Below, piece after piece: positions 50,653-61,247 of a DNA stretch of 64,000 nt (position 1 is its first letter; each line of letters begins with the position of its first letter). Both the position numbers and the translations under genes were made by a program. Under the pieces are notes generated by a model. That model saw nothing but the letters and a program-made list of their open reading frames with translations. It ran no database searches and was not told the DNA's origin. Origin of the DNA: Bacteroidota bacterium (GTDB lineage Bacteria; Bacteroidota; Bacteroidia; Chitinophagales; LD1); the NCBI GenBank assembly GCA_018267365.1, contig JAFDYQ010000002.1, forward strand, positions 178,949 through 242,948, given 5' to 3'.

Positions 50653-52416
50653 TTAGTCTTTTTTGACTACTGCTATGCCCAGCTCTACCAGCTGCTTAGG
50701 GTCTACCACTGCCGGGGCATCCATCATCAGGTCTTTACCATTAGATGCCTTGGGGAATGCCATGGAGTCGCGGATCGTTTCGCCACCTGTCATGAGCATG
50801 ACCCAGCGGTCCAGGCCAAAGGCACAGCCACCGTGTGGCGGCGCACCATATTTGAATGCATTGAGCATAAAGCCGAACTTGTGCTCGATCTCTTCCTCCG
50901 AGAGGCCCAGCTTTGCAAAGACCCTATTCTGCAGGTCGCGCTGGTGGATACGGATGGAGCCGGAGAGGATCTCGTTGCCATTCATCACCATGTCATAAGT
51001 CTGCGCCCGTACACGCAGCGGATCGCTGTCAAAATACTGCAGGTCGTCCGGGTGCGGTGAGCAGAATGGATGGTGTACAAAGTTGATCTCGCCACTCTCT
51101 TCATCTTTCTCAAAGAGAGGAAAGTCGACTACCCAGAATACACTCCATGAGCCCGGTGCGATCCAGTTCTGACGCCTGGCCAGCTCGAGGCGCAGGTCAC
51201 CGAGAGACTTGCGCACCTTAGACACTTTCTCTGCTGCCACTAGGATCATGTCACCCTTTTCTGCGCCACAGGCTTTGCCTATCTCGCGCAGCTGTTCTTC
51301 GTTGTAGAATTTATCTACCGATGATTTCACTGTACCATCTTCGTTGAATCGAATGTTCACTAGACCACTGAGGCCACGGTGAGAAGCTTTGACGAAGTCA
51401 GTGAGTTCATCGAGCTGCTTGCGCGTATAGCTGGCGCAGCCCTTTGCATTCAGTGCTGCTACGAGGCCACCGGATGCGATAGTATTACTGAATACTGCGA
51501 ACTCTGATGCAGGCAGGCTGTCATTCAGCTCTATGATCTTGCAGTCAAAGCGCAGGTCCGGTTTGTCAGAACCGTATAGGCGCATGGCATCAGCAAAGGT
51601 GAGGCGCAGGAAGTCCGGCAGCTCGACACCATTGGTCTTGCGAAAGACATGTTTCACCATGCCTTCAAAGTTTTCAAACACGTCATTCTGCTCTACGAAG
51701 CTCATCTCGCAGTCCAGCTGGGTAAACTCCGGCTGGCGGTCACCGCGGAAGTCCTCATCGCGATAGCACTTCACCACCTGATAGTAGCGGTCCATGCCAG
51801 CCACCATCAGGAGCTGCTTGAGTATCTGCGGCGACTGCGGTAGTGCGTAGAAAGAACCATTATGCAGGCGGGATGGCACAAGGAAATCGCGCGCACCCTC
51901 TGGGGTAGACTTGATCAGGTTAGGCGTCTCGATCTCTATGAAGCCCTTGTTGTCCAGATATTCACGCATGGCGCGGATCATGGTAGCGCGGGTCACGAGC
52001 ACGTCTTTCAGATGTGGGCGGCGGATATCGAGGTAGCGATACTTCATACGGAGCTCCTCGCTGCCGTCACTTTCATTTTCTATGGTGAAGGGTGGCGTCT
52101 CTGCTTCGTTCAATATCGTCAGTGTATCAGCATAGATCTCTATCTCGCCGGTAGGGATATTAGCATTCTTGGAGGTGCGCTCTACTACCTTGCCGGTGAC
52201 TTGTATTACAAACTCACGACCTAGTTTACGAGCTTGATCGCATAGGGCTGCATTGCTATCAGCATTGAGAGACAACTGCGTGATACCATAGCGGTCACGC
52301 AGATCTATGAATACGAGGTGGCCTATATCACGCACTCTTTGTACCCATCCTGCCAGAGTCACTGTCTCATTCACATTGCTGAGGCGTAGCTCTCCGCAAG
52401 TCCTAGTCCTATACAT
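50653..52416 (-). CDS. aspS: Aspartate--tRNA ligase
   Basis: 587 residues, the bacterial-type class II enzyme. An N-terminal OB anticodon-binding domain (VTLAGWVQRVRDIGHLVFIDLRDRYG) precedes the catalytic core with motif 1/2 regions (LLMVAGMDRYYQVVKCYRDEDFRGDRQPEFTQ) and motif 3 (GGCAFGLDRWVMLMTG). The bacterial insertion domain lies between about 285 and 410. Charges tRNA-Asp in the cytoplasm. Confidence 0.97.
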   Translation of the reverse strand: MYRTRTCGELRLSNVNETVTLAGWVQRVRDIGHLVFIDLRDRYGITQLSLNADSNAALCDQARKLGREFVIQVTGKVVERTSKNANIPTGEIEIYADTLTILNEAETPPFTIENESDGSEELRMKYRYLDIRRPHLKDVLVTRATMIRAMREYLDNKGFIEIETPNLIKSTPEGARDFLVPSRLHNGSFYALPQSPQILKQLLMVAGMDRYYQVVKCYRDEDFRGDRQPEFTQLDCEMSFVEQNDVFENFEGMVKHVFRKTNGVELPDFLRLTFADAMRLYGSDKPDLRFDCKIIELNDSLPASEFAVFSNTIASGGLVAALNAKGCASYTRKQLDELTDFVKASHRGLSGLVNIRFNEDGTVKSSVDKFYNEEQLREIGKACGAEKGDMILVAAEKVSKVRKSLGDLRLELARRQNWIAPGSWSVFWVVDFPLFEKDEESGEINFVHHPFCSPHPDDLQYFDSDPLRVRAQTYDMVMNGNEILSGSIRIHQRDLQNRVFAKLGLSEEEIEHKFGFMLNAFKYGAPPHGGCAFGLDRWVMLMTGGETIRDSMAFPKASNGKDLMMDAPAVVDPKQLVELGIAVVKKD

Positions 52417-52518
52417 GTTTTTTATCCGTTTAGAGTGGGCGAAAGTAACTGAAAATGTGGGAATGTGCCAATGAGATATCTCTCACTGGCGCGGCTGACC
52501 TACGGCATACAGTGGGTA

Positions 52519-53418
52519 CTAAGCGTCGCCCTCGCTACGACCTTTAAACTTGCGCACGATCCAGGCACCTGCCGCGCCGATACCCACGATCAGCGGCTTG
52601 ATGAGTTTCAATAGTACGATGCCGATCTTGGCCAGAAGCCCAGTTTTGGCTAGAATGCCGCCCGCTATGAGTCCAGCTATGCCATAGGCAGCCACCTTAT
52701 CAATGCTGCTGTTAAACTCTTCATAAGTATTGCCTTTCGTGAAGTTAGTAGCTTGTAGTACTGTTGAGTTATAGCTTTTGATCTCGGCCAGCTGATCTAT
52801 ACTACCGATAGCATTGAGAACCAGTACCCCTTTGCGGCCTAGTATGCGGATATTATAGTTGAGCGTTTCTATAGAATCATGGCCGAAGCGGAGGCGTTTC
52901 GCCCAATAGAGCTTATGTGATGCCTGATCATAGGATGGCTGCTCTGCCCAGCCTAAGAGCTCGAGTGTTTGGCCGCCCATTTTAACCCGCTCAGGGTTAG
53001 ATTCCTTGATCTCCTCCTGCATTTTTTTGAGCAGTTCATCATACTTGATGTCCTTCGCATCATCGTCTTTCACATGACCTTCATCATCGTAAGTGATATT
53101 GATGGCCCAGCAGTCGGGATGATAGGGGCTGGTATTTTCAGGTACAAGCATGCCCAGAGACTCCGAGGGCGGATTGCCCCACAGATCGTGCAGTACAAAT
53201 GCAGTTTGCCTGCCATCCAGATACTTGAAACCTTTGGGGATATCCAGGGAGGCTACCAAACCCAGATTGACAGTGCCGGAAGTCTGATAGTGCAGCGTGT
53301 CTATTGTTGCCATCAGGTCTTTCAGATTCACCGTATCATCCACGGCAGGCTTAGGGTCTTTGGTAGCCAGTACAGACAGTGATAATAAGAGCAGGCAAGC
53401 CGAGAGTAACGTTCTCAT
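52519..53418 (-). CDS. DUF2167 membrane protein
   Basis: 299 residues. Signal peptide (RTLLSACLLLLSLSVLA), a soluble periplasmic part with PKGFKYLDGRQTAFVLHDLWGNPP (the DUF2167 signature) and a C-terminal segment rich in Gly/Ala/Ile (AGLIAGGILAKTGLLAKIGIVLLKLIKPLIVGIG) with two membrane helices and a basic tail. Function unknown. Confidence 0.85.
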   Translation of the reverse strand: MRTLLSACLLLLSLSVLATKDPKPAVDDTVNLKDLMATIDTLHYQTSGTVNLGLVASLDIPKGFKYLDGRQTAFVLHDLWGNPPSESLGMLVPENTSPYHPDCWAINITYDDEGHVKDDDAKDIKYDELLKKMQEEIKESNPERVKMGGQTLELLGWAEQPSYDQASHKLYWAKRLRFGHDSIETLNYNIRILGRKGVLVLNAIGSIDQLAEIKSYNSTVLQATNFTKGNTYEEFNSSIDKVAAYGIAGLIAGGILAKTGLLAKIGIVLLKLIKPLIVGIGAAGAWIVRKFKGRSEGDA

Positions 53419-53532
53419 AGCAGGTCGGGGTTTTAATTGTGAGACGACAAAATAGCAAAATTCACAAAGAGATAATATATCAATAGGGCGACATCTGATA
53501 ACCTTGCTATATTAGTCAGACAAAGCCACACC

Positions 53533-54201
53533 ATGAGCCATACTGCCACTCAACCCATAGACTACCTCTCTCCTGACCTACCACCCTCGCTGCCGTGGGT
53601 CACTGCGCCACTGGTGCGGGCCACCAATGAGACGCTGAAAGGCTACGGTGCGTTGGTCGCGGATTATGAAGGTCATCCTATAGAGATAGTGCAGTGGCCG
53701 AAGCCTCAGGGCCGTCCTGTGGATGCAGGTACAGGTGACCAGGCTGGTACCAAGAACGGCATCTTTGAGTTCTGGCGGGAGGGGGACTACTTCTATGGCC
53801 GCAACAATGCGGTGAAGGATGAGTACCTGCTGGGCTGGTCTGTCAATCCCGGTGAGGCGAGCCGCACCATCGTGCGCGAGCGCCCGGCGCAGCGCATCCT
53901 GCTCTGGCATGCCAACTATCACCCTGATGGTGGCCAGCTCTTCTATCCGCTGAACGGTACGCCCTTCGTGACGCCACTGGCGCTGCCGGGAGATGATGTG
54001 ACGCCCCAGCAGTTTGTCAACTTCTACTTTGACGGGTCGATGGGGCTGTATATACATCCGGGTGTGTGGCATGAGGGGATCTTTCCACTGGAGGCTTCGG
54101 CTCGGTTTTATGATGCGCAGGGGAGTGTTCATGCGCGTGTGAGTGTCCACTTCCCTCAGGAGTTCGGGGTGTTTCTGGAGACTGAGCTCAGGGAGCCTTG
54201 A
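53533..54201 (+). CDS. Ureidoglycolate lyase-like (AllA family) cupin protein
   Basis: 222 residues. Cupin-like pattern with AQRILLWHANYHPDGGQLFYPL in the middle and IHPGVWHEGIFPL (the YxxGVWHxP-type motif of ureidoglycolate lyase) near residue 180. No other purine-degradation genes are nearby, so the catabolic role is only a family-based guess. Its end overlaps the convergent hydrolase by 14 bases. Confidence 0.65.
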   Translation: MSHTATQPIDYLSPDLPPSLPWVTAPLVRATNETLKGYGALVADYEGHPIEIVQWPKPQGRPVDAGTGDQAGTKNGIFEFWREGDYFYGRNNAVKDEYLLGWSVNPGEASRTIVRERPAQRILLWHANYHPDGGQLFYPLNGTPFVTPLALPGDDVTPQQFVNFYFDGSMGLYIHPGVWHEGIFPLEASARFYDAQGSVHARVSVHFPQEFGVFLETELREP

Positions 54202-55042
54202 AGTTTTCCGACTGATGAAGCAAAATCGGGATGATGGAGTCTTTATGATTCCACGGGATGTAATGACCGCCCGTAGCAAATAGTTTTACGGATACAATGG
54301 CTTGTGGCATAGCGTTTTTCAGATATTGAACATTTGCTATGTCTACGATCTTATCGTTCCGGGCGTGGATGAGATAGACGGGACAGTGTATGCGGACGAG
54401 GCTATCGGGATAGTGGTACATCTCGGTCTTGTACCACCACTCCTCCTCGGTACTAGGGCGCAGAGCACCGGGCATAAGGTAGCGGGTGACAGGCCCGGTG
54501 AAGAAGCCCCGCCACTTCTCAGCAGGCTCGGTGAGGGTATCCATAGCGCCGGCCAGCAATACTAAACCATCTACACTATCGGGCCGCAGGGCGGCAGCGA
54601 GCGGGGCCAGCGTACCGCCGAGGGAATGCCCTACCAGATAAAGCGGCCTGCCATGACGAATACTATCCATGAATGCTGCCACGATCCTGGCCTGCTCGGG
54701 CAGGTGGACACCTGTGCCGAAATCACTGTAACCGAAGCCGGGGCGGTCTATGCCTATCATGTGGTAATGAGCCAGCAGGGCTGTGTCCATCAGATAAGCA
54801 CGGAAGGCATACCAGGAGCCGGGGCTGCCGTGGATAAAGATCATGGTGGGCAGGGTATCGCTACCTACGGATACGTAGTGCAGGTGGTGACCTGCTATCA
54901 GCGTGATGCGTGGGCGCAGGGTGATACCTTTCCTTTGAAACTCCTTGACGGCGCGCTGATCACTGATACGCATGCTGAGTAGCAGGTAGGGCAGTGTCAG
55001 GACCACCAGCAGAATTAGTAGCGTGATGTAGCGCTTTTTCAC
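54188..55042 (-). CDS. Membrane-anchored alpha/beta hydrolase
   Basis: 284 residues with an N-terminal membrane anchor (YITLLILLVVLTLPYLLLSM). Hydrolase motifs: FIHGSPGSWYAF (oxyanion), GIDRPGFGYSDFG, YLVGHSLGGTLAPL (GHSLG). Catalytic acid in HARNDKIVD and His in ATGGHYIPW. Exported face probably periplasmic. Substrate unknown. The next gene upstream on this strand (SRPBCC) is 12 bp away. Confidence 0.85.
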   Translation of the reverse strand: MKKRYITLLILLVVLTLPYLLLSMRISDQRAVKEFQRKGITLRPRITLIAGHHLHYVSVGSDTLPTMIFIHGSPGSWYAFRAYLMDTALLAHYHMIGIDRPGFGYSDFGTGVHLPEQARIVAAFMDSIRHGRPLYLVGHSLGGTLAPLAAALRPDSVDGLVLLAGAMDTLTEPAEKWRGFFTGPVTRYLMPGALRPSTEEEWWYKTEMYHYPDSLVRIHCPVYLIHARNDKIVDIANVQYLKNAMPQAIVSVKLFATGGHYIPWNHKDSIIPILLHQSENFKAP

Positions 55043-55054
55043 TGTGGCAAGATA

Positions 55055-55516
55055 CTATTTAAATGCTCGGGCGAGCTGGCGGTGGCGATGGCGGAAGATG
55101 GCGGTGTAGATGGGGAGAAAAAGATAGCCGATCAGCGGCAGGCGTGGTGAGAAGTGGACTTCGTCCTTTATAATGGTGCCTCCACTTGTATCTGTCAGTG
55201 AGCGGGTATGTTTCCAGCATCGGTGTGTGAGGGTAGTAGAGTTTTCGTAGAAGGCTTTGTTGTCTTCTATTTTGTCAAAGGCCAGGGAGTGGAGGTCTAC
55301 GGGGAGGATGCCAAATAGCAGTATGACACTGCGGAATAAGACGGTGCCCATCGGTACGGTCTGTCCGGCGAGGCTGGCGCGGTCTGCGGGGTAGGTCATG
55401 CGGACGAAGGGCATGAGTTCATCATTGACATGGCGCATCTGGGTGACGTGCTGCCAGAGGGTGGCGCGGTCTGAGGGGATGAGGGTTTGGACGGTGTAGG
55501 TGAAGTCATGAAACAC
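55055..55516 (-). CDS. SRPBCC-type ligand-binding protein
   Basis: 153 residues with the START/SRPBCC pattern: an N-terminal strand (FTYTVQTLIPSDRATLWQHVTQ), alternating strands, and RCWKHTRSL...GGTIIKDEVHF followed by a long C-terminal helix (LPIYTAIFRHRHRQLARAF). Ligand unknown. Confidence 0.65.
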   Translation of the reverse strand: MFHDFTYTVQTLIPSDRATLWQHVTQMRHVNDELMPFVRMTYPADRASLAGQTVPMGTVLFRSVILLFGILPVDLHSLAFDKIEDNKAFYENSTTLTHRCWKHTRSLTDTSGGTIIKDEVHFSPRLPLIGYLFLPIYTAIFRHRHRQLARAFK

Positions 55517-55525
55517 GCTGACTAT

Positions 55526-56512
55526 TTAAATTTTAGTGAACCGATGTCTCACTATTCCGGCTTTAGTGAATATGGAGAGACTATAGACTCCTGTTGGCAG
55601 AATAGAGACATTGATATCCTGAAGCGATGTTTCAATAACTATTCTACCCTCGGCATCGGTCATCACAGTATTTAGTATCTCGGTATAGGGAGCATAAAGA
55701 TGGATGAGGTCTGAGGCGGGATTGGGTGAGAGGATCACGGTGCCCCGGTCCGGCTCTACCTCTGTGATACCTGTAGGTCTGCATGGATCCCAACAGACAG
55801 AGTCTGTACAATAATCTACCAGCCAGTCACCATATCCGGCACCATCTCCCAGAGAATAGATGAGGGAGAATCCAAAAGAATATCCAATGCCTTCGTATAG
55901 GCTTACATCAGGGTCCACAGATTGTAGATAGTGATCTGTATTCTTGAGGTACCAAGTTTGGACGGTATCGCCGAAAATGACAGAATATCCTATGCTGTCT
56001 ACTACAAAGATATTGGAGTCACAGTTTGTAAAATTGCCTGTAGTGATATATTGCAGGCGTGTGGTATCTCCTTGATGAAGAGAAAAATCGGCAAAAAGAA
56101 AATTGCTATGTCCGCAATAGGTATTGGCGGGTCTGTAGAATACCTGACGAAGACTGGTATCTTCTCTCAAAAATCCAATAATCCGCTCTGAAAAGCACCG
56201 CGGAGGCTGAGGAGTAAAACCCTGGATCGGACAACCGCAAGCAGCCTCTTCATACCGATACTCAGCCATGACCAATTTTTTAAAACGGAGAGAATCTACC
56301 AGTGTATCTCCACCCAGGTGGAAGTAAGTCGTATCATAAACAAACACAAGATTGAGCCCCTGGCCCGGATCACAGTTATAAAAGTTATCGCAGTTCTGAC
56401 TGAAAACCTTCCAGTGCGCTCCTTCGCACAAGAGTGGCCTGTAGGCACTCTGGCCCATGATGAGATGTGCTGATAAAAAAAGTGGAAGCAACGTGAAAAA
56501 AACTCGTTTCAT
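55526..56512 (-). CDS. T9SS-exported protein of unknown function
   Basis: 328 residues from ATG 56512, which begins a signal peptide (KRVFFTLLPLFLSAHLIMGQ); ten upstream codons are dropped. The body holds many Cys pairs (AACGCPIQGF, NCDSN) and aromatic residues. The last 80 residues have the sorting domain (VILSPNPASDLIHLYAPY ... LPTGVYSLSIFTKAG). Predicted extracellular. It is followed by lon on the same strand, whose transcript it may share upstream of the hairpin at 56552. Confidence 0.82.
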   Translation of the reverse strand: MKRVFFTLLPLFLSAHLIMGQSAYRPLLCEGAHWKVFSQNCDNFYNCDPGQGLNLVFVYDTTYFHLGGDTLVDSLRFKKLVMAEYRYEEAACGCPIQGFTPQPPRCFSERIIGFLREDTSLRQVFYRPANTYCGHSNFLFADFSLHQGDTTRLQYITTGNFTNCDSNIFVVDSIGYSVIFGDTVQTWYLKNTDHYLQSVDPDVSLYEGIGYSFGFSLIYSLGDGAGYGDWLVDYCTDSVCWDPCRPTGITEVEPDRGTVILSPNPASDLIHLYAPYTEILNTVMTDAEGRIVIETSLQDINVSILPTGVYSLSIFTKAGIVRHRFTKI

Positions 56513-56551
56513 AGCAGGTAATTCTTTACCTGAAAGGTACAATTATTTTCT

Positions 56552-56585
56552 AACACAAAGCCCGCTGATCAGCGGCCTTTGTGTT
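56552..56585 (-). terminator. Terminator of lon
   Basis: AACACAAAG (56552-56560) pairs with CTTTGTGTT (56577-56585) around the palindrome CCGCTGATCAGCGG. The outer arm overlaps the lon stop codon (56584-56586). Confidence 0.7.
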
Positions 56586-59076
56586 AGTTCATATTGACTT
56601 TTGTGGTTGTCTTGTCGTCAGGGGCTTTTGCCAGGGCTTCGATATCTATGCCGTTTTTGACGCGGGTATTCATCAGAGCGTTGTCGAGGACTTCGTCCAT
56701 TGTTTTTACGAAGTGGAATTTGAGGCCCTTGATGTAGGACTTTTCTATTTCGTCTACATGCTTGCGGTTGTTTTCGCCGATGATGATGTCTTTGATGCCG
56801 GCGCGTTTTGCGGCCAGGATTTTTTCTTTGATGCCGCCTACCGGCATGACTTTGCCGCGGAGCGTGATCTCACCGGTCATGGCGAGGAATGGCCGGACGC
56901 GTCGCTGGGTGAAAAGCGACGCGAGTGCGCTGAGTATGGTGATGCCTGCACTCGGGCCGTCCTTTGGTACTGCGCCCTCTGGGAAGTGGAGGTGCACGTT
57001 TACTTTGCCAAAGAGATCAGGGTTGATGTCGTACTTGTTTGCGTTGGCTTTCAGGAAAGTCATGGCGGTGATAGCGGACTCCTTCATCACTTCGCCGAGA
57101 TTGCCGGTTAGGGTCAGTCCGCCGGAGCCTTTGCTCATGGTGGCCTCTATGAAAAGTATATCGCCGCCTACTGGTGTCCAGGCGAGGCCGACTGCTACAC
57201 CGGGGATATTCTCCTCTGTGTAGATGCTCTTATCAAATTTCTCCGGTCCGAGTATCTCTTTGACCTCCTCTATGCTGATGTTTCTATCATACGCATCTTC
57301 TATCGCGATATGCTTGGCCACACGGCGCATGACGGCGGCTATGACGCGGTCTAGTTCGCGTACGCCGCTTTCCTTGGTGTATTCCTCTATGATCGTCTCG
57401 AGTACTTTGTCAGAGAGAGTCACGTCTTTTGCTTTCAGGCCGTGATTGGCCAGCTGGCGCGGCACGAGATGCTTCTTGGCTATCTGTACTTTCTCTTCTA
57501 TAGAGTAGCCCTCCAGTGGGATGATCTCCATACGGTCGCGGAGTGCGGGCTGGATGGTGCTGAGTGAATTTGCAGTAGCGATGAAAAGTACTTTTGAGAG
57601 GTCGTATTCCAGCTCAAGGTAGTTGTCATAGAAGGTCGAGTTTTGCTCCGGGTCCAGTACCTCCAGCAGCGCGGAAGATGGATCGCCTTTGTAGTCTGCC
57701 CCTATCTTGTCTATCTCATCGAGGATGGTGACAGGATTGCTGGAGCCGGCTTTCTTGAGCGACTGCACTACACGGCCCGGCATGGCACCGATATAGGTCT
57801 TGCGGTGACCGCGGATCTCGGCCTCATCGTGCAGGCCACCGAGGCTGATACGCACGTATTTCCTGTTGAGCGCTTTGGCTATGGATTGACCGAGGGAGGT
57901 CTTGCCTACGCCCGGAGGACCTACGAGGCAGAGGATAGGCGACTTCATATCGCCTTTCAGTTTCAGCACGGCGAGGTACTCTATGATGCGGTCTTTGACT
58001 TTGTCTATGCCATAGTGATCTCTGTCCAGTATCTGGCGGGCCTTCTTCAGGTCAAAGCTATCAGTAGTGTACACGCCCCATGGGAGGTCCAGCAGCAGCT
58101 CTACATAGTTCATCACTACGGAGTACTCTGCGGCTGCGGGGTTCATGCGCTGGAGTTTCTCCAGTTCTTTGTCTGTAGCCAGTTTGACATTGGCAGGGAG
58201 GGTCAGTTTCGCTGCTTTGTCGCGCAGGCGCTGGATGTCCTTGTCAGGCGAGTTCATACCCAGCTCTTCCTGTATGGTGCGGAGCTGCTGATTGAGGAAG
58301 TACTCGCGCTGCTGCTTGTCTATATCCGCACGCACCTTGGTCTGGATCTGGTTTTTCATTTCCAGCAGTTGCAGCTCGGTATTGAGATGCTTCAGCATGG
58401 TGCGCACGCGCTCCTTCATGTCGGCTATCTCCAGCAGGGCTTGCTTCTGCGCGGTATCGATATTCAGATTGGACGAGATGAAGTGCGTGAGCGTGATCGG
58501 ATTGCTGATATTCTTCAGCATGATGCCGGCCTCAGATGGTATCTGGGGGTTCAGCTTCACGATGTTTGAAGCGATATCCTTGATAGTAGATACTTCTGCG
58601 TCAAACTCCTTGTCACTGGCAGGTGCCACATCGCGCAGGACCTCTATCCTCACCTTCATGTAGGGCTCGGTCACAGTGAGCTCCTTGACCGCAAAGCGGT
58701 TGCGGCCCTGGATGATGGCCGTGTTGGAGCCATCGGGCATCTTGATCATGCGGAGGATCTGGGCTACTGTGCCTACTTTGTAGACATCGTCGTACTCCGG
58801 CTCTTCTACATTTGGGTCAATCTGTCCGACCACGCCGATCAGCTTGTCCTTCTTGTATGCCTCTTTGACAGCCAGGATAGATTTGTCACGGCTGATGGTG
58901 ATAGGGAGCACTACGCCCGGGAAAAGGATCGTATTGCGCAGGGGCAGGAGGGGCAGCTCGTCAGGTATCTCGCCGCCTTTGGCCTGCGGGTCCTCATCAT
59001 CCGGCAGGATAGGGAGAAACTCTACATCGTCCTCACCAAGAGGCCCTGACAGGTATTTGTCATGATATTTTGTCAT
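56584..59076 (-). CDS. lon: ATP-dependent protease Lon
   Basis: 830 residues from ATG 59076; an ATG seven codons earlier is also possible. Order: LON substrate-binding domain ([19 protein letters not shown]), AAA+ with Walker [10 protein letters not shown] and Walker B region [10 protein letters not shown], and the protease with DGPSAG (the catalytic Ser) and the GGIKEK lysine. Degrades misfolded proteins in the cytoplasm. Two further minus-strand genes lie downstream. Upstream region 59077-59434 is listed separately. Confidence 0.97.
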   Translation of the reverse strand: MTKYHDKYLSGPLGEDDVEFLPILPDDEDPQAKGGEIPDELPLLPLRNTILFPGVVLPITISRDKSILAVKEAYKKDKLIGVVGQIDPNVEEPEYDDVYKVGTVAQILRMIKMPDGSNTAIIQGRNRFAVKELTVTEPYMKVRIEVLRDVAPASDKEFDAEVSTIKDIASNIVKLNPQIPSEAGIMLKNISNPITLTHFISSNLNIDTAQKQALLEIADMKERVRTMLKHLNTELQLLEMKNQIQTKVRADIDKQQREYFLNQQLRTIQEELGMNSPDKDIQRLRDKAAKLTLPANVKLATDKELEKLQRMNPAAAEYSVVMNYVELLLDLPWGVYTTDSFDLKKARQILDRDHYGIDKVKDRIIEYLAVLKLKGDMKSPILCLVGPPGVGKTSLGQSIAKALNRKYVRISLGGLHDEAEIRGHRKTYIGAMPGRVVQSLKKAGSSNPVTILDEIDKIGADYKGDPSSALLEVLDPEQNSTFYDNYLELEYDLSKVLFIATANSLSTIQPALRDRMEIIPLEGYSIEEKVQIAKKHLVPRQLANHGLKAKDVTLSDKVLETIIEEYTKESGVRELDRVIAAVMRRVAKHIAIEDAYDRNISIEEVKEILGPEKFDKSIYTEENIPGVAVGLAWTPVGGDILFIEATMSKGSGGLTLTGNLGEVMKESAITAMTFLKANANKYDINPDLFGKVNVHLHFPEGAVPKDGPSAGITILSALASLFTQRRVRPFLAMTGEITLRGKVMPVGGIKEKILAAKRAGIKDIIIGENNRKHVDEIEKSYIKGLKFHFVKTMDEVLDNALMNTRVKNGIDIEALAKAPDDKTTTKVNMN

Positions 59077-59434
59077 ACAATCTGGTTTGAGGTTCAAATT
59101 TTTAAAGGTTCGTCATAGGGTCAATATCTGTGCCAACGCATTACCCTGCCCGCAAAACACGAATAAGGGCGCGGGCAAATTAACGTTTCTTCAGCCGATA
59201 CAACCCCTCTAGATCTTCCCTAAAGGGGAGACTTTAACTATCGGGATCAACAGCCCTTATTCTCCGCCTTACCACTCCCTGCCCTCTCCTAAAATAGGAA
59301 AGGGTAACAGCCTGATCAAGGCACGCTACCGCAAACTAAAGGTACATAGCACGGAGCACAAGGCCTAACAACAAAAATTTTTACATTTACACCTCTGCCA
59401 TCTGTGGCTACAAACATAAGATTGTATCAATATC
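59077..59434. other. Intergenic region with two CCCCT/AGGGG-type repeats
   Basis: No gene is seen. CCCCT (59204-59208) and AGGGG (59224-59228) bracket a repeat whose flank (GGGGAGACTTT) is of a kind common in Bacteroidota intergenic regions; CCCTCTCCT and AGGAAAGGG (59282-59304) form a second imperfect hairpin. GCCCGC and GCGGGC (about 59149-59184) form a third. It is the divergent promoter region of lon and the thiolase gene; I could not identify a clean -33/-7 pair for either. Confidence 0.5.
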
Positions 59435-60643
59435 ATGAAAGAAGCATATATCTACGACTCCGTCCGCACGCCACGTGGCCGCGGCAAGAAAAACGGCAGC
59501 CTGCATGAGGTGAAGCCGATAGACCTGCTGGCCACCCTCTTCCGCGCGATGAAATTGCGCAATAACAACTTTGACACCTCTGAGGTGGACGATGTGGTGC
59601 TGGGCTGTGTGACGCCGATAGGCGAGCAGGGCGGCGATATAGCCAAGTTCGCGCACGTATATGCAGGCTGGGACCCGATCGTAGCGGGCATGCAGATCAA
59701 CAGGTTCTGCTCCTCAGGCCTGGAGGCTATCAACCTCGCTGCGATGAAAGTGCGCAGCGGCTGGGAGCAGCTGGTAGTGGCCGGGGGTATAGAGTCTATG
59801 AGCCGCAACGCCATGGGCAGCGATGGTGGCGCCTGGTACCTGGACCCCATGGTCAATAACCATCTGGGCTTCATACCACAAGGCGTGAGCGCCGACCTGA
59901 TCGCTACGGTAGAGGGCTTCACCAGAGAGACGGTAGATAACTATGCGCTGCGGTCGCACAAGCTGGCGGCACACGCGCAGAAGAATGGCTACTTCAAAAA
60001 GTCTGTGATACCAGTGGCCGATCAGAACGGCCTGCTGATACTAGATCATGAAGAGACGATCCGCGAGGATGCAAATATGGCGAGCCTGGCAAAGCTGTCG
60101 CCATCATTTGAGATGATGGGGGAGATGGCCTTTGACGCCGTGGCGCAGCTGAAATATACTTCTGTAGAAAAGATCAACCACGTACATACGCCGGGCAACT
60201 CGTCAGGCATAGTAGACGGTGCGGCCATCACGCTGGTAGGTACTAAAGAAATAGGCGAGAAATTGGGCCTGAAACCGCGTGCGCGCATAGTGTCTGCGGC
60301 GGTGACATCTGCAGAGCCGACTATCATGCTGACCGGTCCATCCTACGCTGCCGAGAAGGCGCTGAAGCTGGCGGGTATGAATAAGAAAGACATCGATATC
60401 TATGAGATGAATGAGGCGTTTGCATCGGCGGTGCTGAAGTTCCAACGCAGCCTGGATATAGATGACGAGATACTGAATGTGAATGGCGGCGCGATAGCGA
60501 TGGGCCATCCACTGGGTGCTACTGGCTCTATGCTGCTCGGCACGGTGCTGGATGAGCTGGAGCGCAGGAATAAGAATACCGGCCTGATCACCCTCTGTGT
60601 AGGCGGTGGCATGGGCGTGGCTACCATCATAGAGCGTGTGTAA
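59435..60643 (+). CDS. Acetyl-CoA C-acyltransferase (thiolase)
   Basis: 402 residues. Active Cys92 is in [12 protein letters not shown]; the second Cys and Gly loop are in [15 protein letters not shown]; the His motif is [15 protein letters not shown] and the NEAFA motif also appears. It thiolyses 3-oxoacyl-CoA in beta-oxidation or forms acetoacetyl-CoA. It is the first gene of a run with gmhA and hddC, which is an odd metabolic mix and may only reflect cotranscription. Confidence 0.93.
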   Translation: MKEAYIYDSVRTPRGRGKKNGSLHEVKPIDLLATLFRAMKLRNNNFDTSEVDDVVLGCVTPIGEQGGDIAKFAHVYAGWDPIVAGMQINRFCSSGLEAINLAAMKVRSGWEQLVVAGGIESMSRNAMGSDGGAWYLDPMVNNHLGFIPQGVSADLIATVEGFTRETVDNYALRSHKLAAHAQKNGYFKKSVIPVADQNGLLILDHEETIREDANMASLAKLSPSFEMMGEMAFDAVAQLKYTSVEKINHVHTPGNSSGIVDGAAITLVGTKEIGEKLGLKPRARIVSAAVTSAEPTIMLTGPSYAAEKALKLAGMNKKDIDIYEMNEAFASAVLKFQRSLDIDDEILNVNGGAIAMGHPLGATGSMLLGTVLDELERRNKNTGLITLCVGGGMGVATIIERV

Positions 60644-60672
60644 GGAAGAACCTCAATAGACGAATAATAAGA

Positions 60673-61245
60673 ATGACAGAGAAAATAGCAGGGATCATCC
60701 AGAGCTCTATAGACGTGAAGACGGCGATACTGAGCGATAAGGAGATGATCACAAAAATACAGAAGGTAGCAGAGCTGGTGGCAGAACGGTTTAAGGATGG
60801 TAGCAGAGTGTATTTCTGCGGCAATGGTGGCAGTGCAGCTGATGCGCAGCACCTGGCGGCGGAGTTTACAGGCCGCTTCTATCATGACCGTGAGCCACTG
60901 CCTGCAGAGGCGTTTCATGTGAATACTTCGTTCCTCACTGCTGTAGCCAATGACTATAGCTACGACCAGATATACGAGCGTATGGTCAAGGCGCAGGGCC
61001 GGAAGGGTGATGTGCTCTTTGGCCTGTCTACCTCGGGCAACTCTAAGAATATCATCCTGGCAGAAGAAGAAGCGCGCCGCCGTGGCATTACAGTCGTATC
61101 ACTGACCGGTGAGACGGGCGGCAAAATGAAAGACTGCAGCGACTACCTTTTTAACGTGCCGAGCAAGGATACGCCGCGCATACAGGAGTCTCATATCATG
61201 ATAGGCCATATCATCTGCCAGCTGGTAGAGGAAATGATGATGTAA
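60673..61245 (+). CDS. gmhA: D-sedoheptulose 7-phosphate isomerase
   Basis: 190 residues of the SIS fold. Marks: FCGNGGSAADAQHLAAEFTGRF (the GmhA phosphate loop), FGLSTSGNSKNIILA and a C-terminal HIICQLVEEMM helix. Converts sedoheptulose 7-phosphate to D-glycero-D-manno-heptose 7-phosphate, the first step of heptose biosynthesis for LPS or glycan. It is 2 bp before hddC. Confidence 0.92.
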   Translation: MTEKIAGIIQSSIDVKTAILSDKEMITKIQKVAELVAERFKDGSRVYFCGNGGSAADAQHLAAEFTGRFYHDREPLPAEAFHVNTSFLTAVANDYSYDQIYERMVKAQGRKGDVLFGLSTSGNSKNIILAEEEARRRGITVVSLTGETGGKMKDCSDYLFNVPSKDTPRIQESHIMIGHIICQLVEEMMM

Positions 61246-61247
61246 CA

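Noticed and set aside
57643..58569. Long plus-strand frame (308 residues) inside lon.
   Set aside because: Antisense to the LON and AAA+ domains; no domain of its own.
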